Of a stretch of DNA of 64,000 bases, positions 52,486 through 62,817 are shown in pieces. The DNA comes from Stratiolaelaps scimitus (Eukaryota > Arthropoda > Arachnida > Mesostigmata > Laelapidae). A model generated the notes under the pieces. The model saw only the letters and a list, made by a program, of their open reading frames with translations. It was not told where the DNA came from and did no database searches. The number at the start of each line of letters is the position of its first letter. Within the stretch, counting starts at the first letter, position 1. A program made the translations under genes and the position numbers. The stretch is from contig JABWDB010000004.1 in NCBI GenBank assembly GCA_019614645.1, forward strand, positions 6,200,001-6,264,000, in the 5' to 3' direction.

Positions 52486-54963
52486 ACCGCTTCAGGCGGC
52501 TTTTGTATTTCTATCCGTCTGCATTGCTCCAATCACATTTCTGGACCGTATGCATATCGGATAGATTATCAGTACACTGCAAAACGATTGGTTCAACTGT
52601 GAACTGAATACGCGACGTTCTAAATTGTATTTTTCTTCCTAAACAAGGGGAAAAACAACTCGTATAACTAGTCAGTTGTTACGTTACGATGTATCTAATG
52701 TGCTTTTAAATGTGAAATGAAGTTTACTTTACTAATTTATGACTGTGTTCAACTTTTGGTAATATATTACACGTCTTCACATCGGGCGAGAACCTGCGAG
52801 TCAGCTCTGAAAATGTAATAGAAACCTTCAAAGTTTATCTATCTACTGTAAAGGTTGTGGTTAAGTTCCAACTAATCGTGTTCAAAGTTCATCAATTTTA
52901 GATGTGAAGTAAGTGCAAAATCCAAACAAAATCGTTGCTATACAACCATAACAAAGTATTTATCATATTTTTTATTAGGTGGCAACTAATGCAGATGTAT
53001 AATATATAGACGCAGCTTTTGTTGCGCAGTAAATGGGAGACGGTATCATGGGACATTCAAGTATGGCCAGCTTTCTTGAAAAAACATACAAAAAAAATAG
53101 GAAAAATTGTAGATTACGTTAGTTTGCGACCCATAGTAATTGACCAGCGCTTGGCAATATTTGAATAGCGTATATCAGAGGGACTAACCTCAGGAGAGGA
53201 TTCATCATCAGATGAACAGAAGTAAAATTTAGTTTGTTCCCTAGAAATGATGTATGGCTTTGGCCTACTGTATCTCCTTGTTAAAAGCATTCTTAAGTCT
53301 GTTTCCGTATAAATGTAGACAATGATATAGACCACCTTTAGGCCATTGCTTTCCTCACAGAAGTCCTTAGTAGCTTGCCCTGATCATATAATAGTTACGT
53401 ATATGTATATAGAACAAGTAGAATGTTGACCACATAGAAATTGCTGATACAAGAATGATGTTGTTAGGGAGCTGTGATTCAGAGATCCGCATTATATGCA
53501 TTGAGCGATAGGACGACCAATGCCATATTTATTATTCGAAAGCTTCCTAATAATGATACTTCGTTCTGAATGATCATATTCTCAACTAGCCTTCCTCCGA
53601 CCCTGAGCATGTATGAGACCTACGGCTTGGGCGCTTTCTGTTCTTCACGTTGTTATCTCACTCACACGTGCGAGCTAATAATACCACACAGATGTTTAAT
53701 TTTCATCCCCCGAAGGTCCCCTTTGTTTTTTTTTGCGCTAACCCTCGTCTTCAGATCAATTTCGTAGATTTCAGATATTGGGATTAGGAAGACCTGATGT
53801 ACATCGTTAGTTAGTGCCAGAGGAATATCCTCCGGAATTGTTGTGATCTTGGCATGTAGATACAATCATATGTGAAATTCGCACTTTCAGATCTAGCTTA
53901 TTTAAAGACTGCTTACAATAGAATTTTTAGAGCTTGGAGACCCGCTCCACATAGGATGAAACCATCATGATATAATGGATATTTGTACTGTTGCACCGAA
54001 TCAAACTCTAACACCAGTTCCTCGAAATCTCGTTTAATATTGGCTCGAAAATCCTATAAACATTTAAACCTAATTGTAGAGTCCATGAATTCGAATGACG
54101 AGCAGTGCGAGAGCCGAATCGGCTTGAGATTGCCACACGTAAGTTGGGCTCTCTCGCTACAATTTCAGGCAATTTCAATCATTTCTTATAAAAGAACAAA
54201 AAGATAGACGCACACATTTGTTAGTGGCATCCGTGATAGCTCTCTTATGCCACAGATGAATGCAGTTACCAAAGTGCTCATTTAACATTAAATTCGGATT
54301 ATATTTAGCAAAAAGTTAACCGTATAAGGTAATCTGGAGATGGTTACGGTCTCGGTATTCCCTCGCTGTACATAGGGGGCACCGCGTAACAACTTAGCTG
54401 TTGTAAATTTTCACTGCTAATTTTAACGAAGTCTAAGCCGTGGTGTATCAGAATCCGTTGCTTCATGTTACACTCCGTGGATTGACGATCTAACTTTTTC
54501 CGTTATATATCGAATGTTTTGGCTTACCTATAGCCTTTATGCGACCTAGATGTTAATATTGCATAGCAAAAACACAATTCTCTAAGAATAGACGCTGTAA
54601 TACCGGACATATGTTAGAGGGCATCTATTGAAAATTACAATATACTTATAATTTACAGTAGGCAATTGCGTTTCCATAGAAACAATACTCACCGAATCAA
54701 ATAGTAACACAAGTAGATGTGCCGACTATTTCGTTCACAGTTTCAGATATAGTGAAATACATTAGCTGCCTTGAAGTTTTTGTTGCCTGTGGGACAATAT
54801 AATAGACGTATATATGATTATTTCGAACAACGGTCGGGTCAGGTACTGCTGATAGGAGATATTCACGAAAATGCTATAAACAGTCATAAGCAAGTTTTCT
54901 TGTTCCTAAATGGACGATCCCATAAACTCCATTTAAAAAACCACATCGTGCAAACTACACTCA
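52486..54963. other. AT-rich region between the importin-alpha-like gene and the tRNA cluster
   Basis: Contains the 3' UTR of the importin-alpha-like gene; no clear poly(A) signal close to the stop. Nothing else recognised. Confidence 0.55.
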
Positions 54964-55114
54964 AGATTCACCAAGGCTATTACCCTCTCAACGTTCATCA
55001 CTTGCGCGCCATCTGTCGCCCGGTGCCCCAGCCGTGATCGTATAGTGGTTAGTACCTTGCGTTGTGGCCGCAATAACCCAGGTTCGAATCCTGGTCACGG
55101 CAGGATTTTTTTTG
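54964..55114 (+). repeat. Direct duplication unit A containing tRNA-His copy 1
   Basis: Starts AGATTCACCAAGGCTAT and runs through the tRNA to the poly-T terminator. It matches unit B at 55480-55633 with only a few substitutions and short indels in the 5' flank and none in the tRNA. The 5' flank shared by both copies includes CTTGCGCGCCATCTGTCGCC. Confidence 0.9.
55031..55102 (+). tRNA. tRNA-His (anticodon GTG), copy 1
   Basis: A complete cloverleaf. The acceptor stem GCCGTGA pairs with TCACGGC. A D-arm with AGTGGTTAGT (internal A box) follows, then the anticodon stem TTGCG/CGCAA closing loop TTGTGGC (anticodon GTG, His), then the T-arm with GGTTCGAATCC (B box). It ends with discriminator A and no encoded CCA, then GGA and a run of T that fits a Pol III terminator. 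The G-1 of mature tRNA-His is added after transcription in eukaryotes. Confidence 0.97.
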
Positions 55115-55479
55115 GTTGTCCAATTCATCATTCTACTATATCAAGTGTGACAATCAACATAAGCTGTCACAACCGCAACGCAAGTTGTTCGTATTATTAT
55201 ATATTCCTTTTAGAGGCAAGCGTGCTAGCAATTCTCTGAATCCAACATTGTAATTTCCCGTAAGCTTCACGCGGAACAATGTTAGATCAAAATTTTGACA
55301 TGCTCAAAAACATTGGAGAATGAGTAAAAAGTTAACAGCAAATGCAAGTACAACGTGTTTATTCACTTCATTATGCAGTATGGTTTCATCTTAAGCGCAA
55401 GCGAATTCTGAGATTAAGCAGGCATATCATAGTAAGATTTATTCAAACATACAGTATATCATATCATCCACTTAAGGCG

Positions 55480-55633
55480 AGATTCACTAAGGCTATCATC
55501 ACCCTCTCAACGTTCTTCACTTGCGCGCCATCTGTCGCCCAGTGCCCCAGCCGTGATCGTATAGTGGTTAGTACCTTGCGTTGTGGCCGCAATAACCCAG
55601 GTTCGAATCCTGGTCACGGCAGGATTTTTTTTG
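55480..55633 (+). repeat. Direct duplication unit B containing tRNA-His copy 2
   Basis: Starts AGATTCACTAAGGCTAT. It is the second copy of the unit at 54964-55114, in the same orientation. DNA between the two units is unrelated. Confidence 0.9.
55550..55621 (+). tRNA. tRNA-His (anticodon GTG), copy 2
   Basis: The mature region is identical to the copy 519 bp upstream, with the same stems, GTG anticodon, A and B boxes and poly-T terminator. Its 5' flank is also nearly identical to that of copy 1, so the gene arose by local duplication. Confidence 0.97.
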
Positions 55634-55852
55634 AAATATTAAATAATGTGTTATTAAAGGCTCACAACGAGTAAACATATTTATTTATATATCACATAAA
55701 AAATAAAATACAATATATTTTTAAGCAGTCCGTTTCCATTTTAAGGTGGACACAGTTGAATCATTCACATATTCAGCACAAGTGAATACTGAAGTTGAAC
55801 AGGCGATGCCTTGCGCATTGGGTCATGCACTTGAGGAGCAACCTGAGCTGTC

Positions 55853-55923
55853 GCGTCGGTGGTTCAGTGGTAGAATACTCGCCTGCCACGCGGGTGGCCC
55901 GGGTTCGATTCCCGGCCGACGCA
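55853..55923 (+). tRNA. tRNA-Gly (anticodon GCC)
   Basis: A complete 71-base cloverleaf. The acceptor stem GCGTCGG pairs with CCGACGC. The D-arm carries GGTTCAGTGGTAGAAT, the anticodon loop CTGCCAC has GCC (Gly), and the T-arm is CCGGGTTCGATTCCCGG with a strong B box. It ends with discriminator A, followed by AATTTTT as terminator. Same strand as the two His genes, forming a three-gene tRNA cluster. Confidence 0.97.
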
Positions 55924-56095
55924 AATTTTTGTTGCTGGATGATAAATACCCAATATTATACTATCTGCATATAAATAAACAGATATATAAATAATTTATT
56001 CAAACATACAATAATTAGGAATTGTTTCTAGGGATTATTTAGGGGGGGATTAGCTGGGGATCAGGGCCGAGGCCGACATTGTTCCGAGGAAGGCG

Positions 56096-56150
56096 ATGGT
56101 AAATGTTTATTGGTTTATTAAAGGAGCTGCAATTTTACAATGCTTAAGCT
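56096..56150 (-). repeat. Short interspersed repeat, copy 2
   Basis: Reverse-orientation copy of the unit at 25014-25067. It begins on the minus strand with AGCTTAAGCATTG and ends ACATTTACC. No B box flanks this copy. Confidence 0.7.
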
Positions 56151-56166
56151 CATTGTAAAATTGCAG
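56127..56166. repeat. Perfect 16-bp inverted repeat (fold-back) with 8-base loop
   Basis: CTGCAATTTTACAATG (56127-56142) and CATTGTAAAATTGCAG (56151-56166) are exact reverse complements around CTTAAGCT. The left arm lies inside the interspersed repeat; the right arm continues beyond its end, so part of the repeat has been copied in inverted orientation. Confidence 0.9.
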
Positions 56167-57434
56167 TTTAAGCGATGGCATTGCATATAAATAATGCATA
56201 GCGGAACTATTTTTTATCTAACGACAACGGTGGCTAAGTGTAGCCTTTGTAATTTCGACTCTTTGTAACCTTGACCTCCCTCCATGCAACGATGTCTTTC
56301 ACGATAGAATGTCATTTGATAACAGTTACAACATTTGATAACACTAATAATAATAATATTAATGTTGCTGCTAATAAATACAATTAGCTTACTCAAGCGT
56401 GTTGTTTCGTTCGTGTTTTTTTTTTTCAAATTGTCAAATATGACCATTTCATTAGGTGCATACTACTAGAACACGGTCATGTCAAATCGCAGTGGCTGGC
56501 TTCCTCCACTAAGATGATATATGATCGAAGGATTGTGGGAAGCCTTTTGCCGTAAGAACTGTTTATGCTCCAAAGCGTTGAATGGAAACGTATCATGATT
56601 ATATGAAATGATGATATTCTCCTTTGTGGTCATTGTGATTGTTTTGAGATTATATGCACCATTATGCAGTTTTCAGACCGTATTTTTCATCAATATTGTG
56701 AAATGGAGCCGCTATACATTAAATATTCTATGACTCTCCATTCGGAAATAAAACGACGCTCTCTGTAAGAACTACATCTCAGTTCGAACCAAACATAATT
56801 GCAGACTTCGTGAGCCGGCTGCTTTGATCGAGTAACACACACTTCGAACGATTTGTCGAAACTTTTTGTAAGTTTTAGTAAGTTTTTTTTTTACCGTAAT
56901 TTGGCTAATCGAAGCTCGTTTTTTTTAGACATGTCTGCATTACTCTCAGGGGTGGTTTGCGCCTTAACAACTATTGTCGACTGTTCAAAAATCTCTCGCT
57001 AAACTGAGCTCGCAGGGGATACAGTGCACCGATCTTCATTTTGCGACAATTCATCTTCTCTAGCCAAGTAGACTCGTCGTAACAACAATGGACCTCCAAC
57101 TGCCATTGGGATATGATCATTTTCAATGCAATCTTGCATTACAGCTCCACTCTGTCAGTGTTCTATCAGCCCATTTGCAACGATCATACTTGTTGACATA
57201 CGGCCATATTAGAACGAAGCAGTCTTCATTAATTTGAAGTGGTTAAAAGTCCGTCTGGGGGGACGGGCCCTATTCCGGACTAACCACCGCCTGCTGACCA
57301 ATAAACAAGCAGCATATGGAGCGTCGTAACCAGCCAGCAGCTCGCGTCTCTAGACGCAGTGGTCTGCTGTTCCGTTGCACTGGGCGTATGTGTGTGTGCG
57401 TGTCTGTGATGCCGGCTCCGGTGAAGCGTCAGCT

Positions 57435-57470
57435 AGGGAGCCGGCTCCCGGAGCCGGCTCCCGGAGCCGA
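57435..57470. repeat. Tandem self-complementary GGAGCCGGCTCC units
   Basis: The 12-bp palindrome GGAGCCGGCTCC occurs twice with a 13-base period, followed by a partial third unit. A related GCCGGCTCC lies just upstream near 57411. Strong hairpin potential in otherwise AT-rich surroundings. Confidence 0.8.
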
Positions 57471-58012
57471 CGGTAACCATCGTTTGCGTCCCTCTTCGGT
57501 TTGTTTTTTTGACGTTTGACGTCGAGATGGACGACGGTATCCTGGCAGCGCAAGGAAATGGGGTCAGTCAACGGACGTGCGGGGACGGCGAGAATATACG
57601 AAAACACCAAACGAAGCTGGCAACCTCTTTCTAGGATAAGTTAACAGACACAGAGGTACAAGGGGTTAACGTATTAAATGTGTATAGTTATTCTGATTGT
57701 TCATTGTTACTATCATTATTATTATTATTCCTATTATGTGAGAAGTATGGACTTCTTACATGGAAGTGGGCCCGTTTCGCCTTTTTTACTCTTGAATTAT
57801 TGAACGTTTAGAGCCTGCTTACCTTGCGAATTTCGCCGAGAAGACTTCGACTATGCTGCTGATAAGCATTTCTTGTAAATAAAGGGCAGAACGAATGTTC
57901 CACGTGGATTGGTAAGTGTCGATTCTCTTTTGTTTGGTCATTATCGAAATACAGAGATAAATACTTGGAAAAAGATATTTGAAATGTTTGAATGTGTTTT
58001 AGCGATACAAAC

Positions 58013-58017
<5 letters not shown>

Positions 58018-58048
<31 letters not shown>
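58018..58048. repeat. TA microsatellite
   Basis: 31-base pure tract preceded by ACATATG. Confidence 0.95.
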
Positions 58049-58050
<2 letters not shown>

Positions 58051-59094
58051 AATAACAACGAGACTTGACAGTACGGAAACCGTTCCCGGCTTCAAAAAGT
58101 CCTTCGAATTACTGGGCATCGCACAGCAACTCAAAAACGTCGCACGCGTGATACGTTCATCAATACTCCTATAGGTAACCGCCTGTTGCCTAGGTAGAGC
58201 TTGCGAGCGGCTTCTACACCAACGTTTATCGACTTAAAGCTACGGTGAAGATTTCAAAACGATACTGAAATGAGATATTCTATCAGATCATGCACTGTAA
58301 TAATTTATAGTAATGTCTATTGGAGTCCGTCAGCTAGGATTGGCAGGAGAAGTACACCCATTAGTGTTACAAGTTCTATCTCTAACCACATATGGTGGCA
58401 TTGGAAACTCCATAATTAGGTTTCCGATGTCAAAACAGCGGCTAGTACCGGCAAATCCGCTGATGTGATCAACCGCTAAGGCAAGCATCCCTCAAATCGA
58501 TCCGAGTTGCTCATGATGATGGTAACGATGACTGCTAAACGCCTGGCCGAAATATCACCAAATCACGCGGGCCTTCCGACCTTGGCTTTTCAACATAATG
58601 TTTCTGGGCTGACTCTCAGCCAACATTTTACACCTACTTTTGCTTTTCGCATTGCTTCAATACACTGCCGACTTGTAACAATTGTGACCTTTGTCAACCT
58701 ACCGACGATGATTGAGGACCACTTCTGACTGACATAAGCCCAACTGATTTATTGCCTCAGGACTACGATGTCACCCCAACATGGCACCCCAATAACGTCA
58801 ACACCATTAACAGATTACAAGTCATTTTGGACAGGCAACACCTGTCACTTACTCCTGAAGTCCCTATATATCCTTGTCGTCGCTGTCAAGTCATCGTTAT
58901 CTACTCAGCCATCAGAGTTGTTCTCTTCTATCGAAAGGTGGCAGCCAATTATCCTAATTAAATCTTTCCGTTGTGCGTTATAATTATTAATTAAATTAAA
59001 TCTCCTCACAAACATTGCACGTTCATTTTCGTCACGCTTTCGCTAATATGGTCGTGCCGCTTAATGCACTCGTTATGAATCTTAATAATAATCA

Positions 59095-59247
59095 TCATTA
59101 TAATAATAATAATAACAATAATTATTATTATCATAACAAATAAGAATAGTAATAATAATTATTATTATTATTATTATCACAGCAAATAAGAATAATAATA
59201 ATAATAATAATTATTATTATTATTATTATCACAACAAATAAGAATAA
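59095..59247. repeat. AAT/ATT array with recurring CAAATAAGAAT core
   Basis: Alternating AAT and ATT blocks, each pair self-complementary, interrupted by the core CAAATAAGAAT at 59137, 59183 and 59234 (spacing 46 and 51 bases). It reads as a roughly 50-base tandem unit containing a palindromic microsatellite. Confidence 0.9.
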
Positions 59248-60523
59248 CATATCCGCCAGAGTCGATTAAATTAAATTTAAGTCGATTAAATGAGCATATT
59301 CTACAGTGTATTCAGTTCTCCTATACGACACATTTACAAACGCTGCCATCCTCAACCAGAATCCATCTCGTAGGTAGCTGAGTTTTTGTACGAAAAAAGT
59401 TTCGCTACTGCTGCCGCCGCCGCCGCCGTCGCCGCCACTGACGGCGCTGCCATCGCGGCGCTCGTGGCGGGCTCACAAACTCCTTCTGTCTATTGGGACA
59501 GACACTCGCAGAGCCTCATGCCGGCTGCTACGGCGCTCACCCGGTAGAGCAGCACGGGCAGCCACAGTAAACGGTGCCATCCTGCCCAGTTTGCCAAACA
59601 AGTGTGGAGAGGAGATCCTCCCTATAGACGAGCGCGACAACGTCAACGACATCGACGGCAGCAACAACGGCGTATCAGCGCGTGGTCCGGGTGTCCGTCG
59701 CCTCAGACGGGAGCAATGGCTGCGGGCTGAACAGCGTCAAGGCAGGCGATTCTGAACAGAGGTCGCAGAAGTCAGTCAGTCAGTTAGTTAGTTGCTCGTT
59801 GTTGTCCGCCGGCACGCTGCCCTGGCAGCGGAGACCTGACTAGTCGCTGGCTGTGATCGCCAACGACCGCCACACCAGCGGCGACGGTAGCAGCAACAGC
59901 AGCAGCGGCAGTACTGAGTATCGGTTGCCAGCCTGAGCCGAGGCGGCAGCATTCGCTGAGCGAGGGCTTGTCGTTCGACCCTTGTCCTTCTTTGCTGCTA
60001 AACCGTTGTAGGTTTTCGTTGGGCGAGACGTTAACTCTGTGCTGTGCCGTGCTGTGCTGATGTGTTGCTGTGCTCCGCTGTCTCTGCGGCCCGATGATGC
60101 CACGGCTCTCCGACCGGCTGACCGGCTGCTGCTAGTGAATAACACTGATGTATCTGTCGTCGGCGAAGTATCGTCGGAGTTCTTCGGCCAACTAAACCGA
60201 TGTGGGGAGCTGGCAGTGTCTCCTGTGAACGTTTGGGCAGAGGTCGCCGCAATCACAGTGCTGGAGCACTATTCATCAACCTGTGCTCGGTGAGGTGAGG
60301 AAGTGCAGTCTCACAGGGAGTTGCCCGCTCTGGCTGGCGCTCTCAATCAGGTGGATCAACGAGTGCGTGAGTTTGCGCCCCCTGCTGTGTGTAACGGGCT
60401 GGGTACGTGGTTGTGCGTTGTTTACGCGAACAAGTGGAGCGTTCCGAAAGTTTGTTGCTGAGAAAGCATCTGTTGTCCCGGAACAGCGGCACTTGTCGTT
60501 GGCCACAAGTCAACGGTGGTACA
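59248..60523 (+). other. Presumed syntrophin 5' leader and promoter region
   Basis: From about 59.4 kb the base composition shifts to GC-rich with GCC and CAG runs and the recurrent TCAGTCAGTCAGTTAGTTAG near 59772-59791, which includes arthropod-initiator-like TCAGT. This fits a promoter and 5' UTR for the exon at 60524. The transcription start is not determined. Confidence 0.45.
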
Positions 60524-60737
60524 ATGGCCGCAAGAAGGACCGGCGTACTCGAGATCCGAGTTCACTCGCGCTGGTACAAGGTAATAGCCAGCCTCGAGCA
60601 CGACGCGCTGGTAATCACAGTCGACGAGAACAACTTTGATTGCAGCGGCATCGGCGGCACGAACAGCCATAATGGGACGAACAATGGCACAAGTGTGAAC
60701 AGCTTCGGCGCTGCGGATATCAATTCCAATATATCGG
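60524..60737 (+). CDS. Beta-syntrophin-like gene, first coding exon (split PH1 start)
   Basis: Partial gene; the rest lies beyond the right edge. The ATG at 60524 (context GGTACAATGG) is the first Met after an in-frame TAA at 60392. The N-terminus MAARRTGVLEIRVHSRWYK followed by VIASLEHDALVITVDEN matches the start of beta-1/beta-2 syntrophins (RSGLLEVLVRDRWHKVLVNL, then SEDALVL), the first strands of the split PH1 domain. A Gly/Asn/Ser-rich linker follows to residue 71, with a clean donor GTAAGC at 60738-60743 leaving phase 1. In the family, the next segment is a PDZ domain inserted into PH1, then PH2 and a C-terminal SU region. I do not see the PDZ signature in the remaining 3.2 kb. Syntrophins are cytoplasmic adaptors that tie dystrophin/dystrobrevin to channels and signalling proteins at the membrane. 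The family call rests on about 35 residues, hence moderate certainty. Confidence 0.75.
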
Positions 60738-61565
60738 GTAAGCCGCAATGTTGTGTTATGAACCCATCCCGTTCCCTCCGTATACCTCTCTTTCTCGGTC
60801 TCGAAGCCTCTGTATCGGACTTCATCTGTTTGCGAGTATCTTCGAAACCTTCCGGTGATAAAGGTGCTCACACATCTTCACTCTGATTCGAAGTGAAACA
60901 TTTTGGACAAAATCATAAGAGCTGCTTTTCGGGAGATACAGTTTCTAATGTCAACAGTGAGACGTGTTTGCTGTCGGGTGATTATTGAAGATTGTATTCA
61001 TAATAGTCATCATCATCAACATCAGCATTGACAACAACAGCAGACAGTCATTGTTGGGGGCGATTGCTACTTTTACTCTAAGCGTGAATAATGGGCCCTG
61101 ATCTTCATATTTTGCCGTACATGTGACGCGGTCCACTACACTCAAGAGCGCGCAATCAGCTGTCACCTGTAGCTCAGGCGGTCCTCTCTTTCGGCTTGAG
61201 CCAACAGAAAAGCGAACGTTTAAATATTGATCAATAGAGCATTAGCGGCCCTCCTCGAGACAATTGTTCGACCCTGTTCATCAGGGTGTCTCGTGACAAT
61301 GTAATACAGAACAAAAATTGTTATGAATTAGGACACTCTCATGAAGTCGATAGTACACAAATAAATACCGGTGGGGCACAAAAGCAATGAATAACAATGC
61401 TAAGTATGCGGCACACATGCAATATTTACATGGCGTTCAGAACGTTCTTCAATCCCTATGGGAGGGCAATGAAAAAGCCGTAACATCACCACGAAATGAG
61501 CCACGTTTCTTGCAATTATGTTACGCTTTATTTAATTGTCCTCCAGATCAACATTTTGGCTGGTG

Positions 61566-61584
61566 TATATATATATATATATAT
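61566..61584. repeat. TA microsatellite
   Basis: Short tract in the presumed syntrophin intron. Confidence 0.9.
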
Positions 61585-62791
61585 TATATTTTTAAAATAC
61601 AAAGGCAGGAAATCGATGGGATCTAACTTTTCGTGAACTTCTTCTCCTCCTCCTGCTACTCACGATACACTTCGCTAGCTAAATATCGATTCATGATGAA
61701 CAAGAGAACAGAATGTCTCACGCAGCAAAGCCAGCGGTCGGCACGATGAAATTTTGATTAGTCTCTTTCATAGGGATGCCCACCACCTATGCGAATACCC
61801 TCGACTTAGAGCACAGGTGCCACTGACCAGTCTGTAGGTTGTCGTCTGTCGCTTTCACATCCCGTAATGCCATAGCTGGCAATTATTCGGCGTTCAGCTG
61901 CCGAGCATTTGAAAAAGTGCTCAGCAGGCTGGACGCTGAATGGTCAAATTTATCGAGCTATTGCAGAGAGAATTCGTTATACCATAAGAGGACATTTCCT
62001 ACTCTATATACATCGCATATTCCCGAAGCGAGTTTGGCGACTAGAACTGGTAGATGGAATCAGGTCGAATGGAATATGATTATTTAACCTGTTCGCAAGC
62101 CTCTTATCCACATGCTAAATTCGATTTCAATGCGAGACTCACCTGCGAACACATCGTCCAGTAGGCGGCACTTGCGTCAGCTATCAACGACTTCGTAGCG
62201 GGCGACGGATACGTAGGCGCGCGATGCCAATACGAACACGTATGTTCTTATCGAACCATTGACCGTGGCCTCTGTTCTGGCAAAAGTCGCCTCCAATTTC
62301 GAATATTTCATTTCGTTGATGTCACACGCACTGGCAGTACAACGTACAATAGAGAGCAACGGGACCGGGCGGTACCGCAAAATCATGATTGTTACTGAAT
62401 TTCCACGAGCAAGACGCATTTTAAGTGGGTGTAGCGTGCGCTTTTGGGGGAATTTCAAATTTTGAAAATGGCCTCACGTAAGCCATCGTCGTACAGTTAT
62501 GGACGTACCATCTTTCCGATGTCTCGTACGACAACAACTACAACAAGTTACCTGTCGGAAACAGGTGCATCTTAATTAATATTGCCTTTGCGAAGGAGCA
62601 TTAAAGTTATTCCTGGGGTCCCACGTCCTATCTATATTTATGTGTATATATGTATTTATTACGTTATGTGCGAATACCCTCAGTACTTAGCATGTCGTCA
62701 GTGTGACAAACAGATATCAATAATAATAATAATATGCAATTTATTGTTGCTGGAACCCGTCAGTGCCGGACCAAACTGCCGAATCATATTT

Positions 62792-62817
62792 TTTGTTGTT
62801 GTTGTTGTTGTTGTTGT
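62792..62817 (+). repeat. GTT microsatellite
   Basis: About eight GTT units in the presumed first intron of the syntrophin-like gene. Confidence 0.9.

Larger units (their letters stand above)
56167..59094. other. Region between the fold-back repeat and the AAT/ATT array
   Basis: AT-rich apart from the GC palindromes near 57.4 kb. One TA tract. No gene seen. Confidence 0.55.

Noticed and set aside
60283..60523. In-frame upstream GTG at 60407 as syntrophin start
   Set aside because: An in-frame TAA at 60392 precedes it and the first ATG is 60524 in good context, directly before the conserved sequence.
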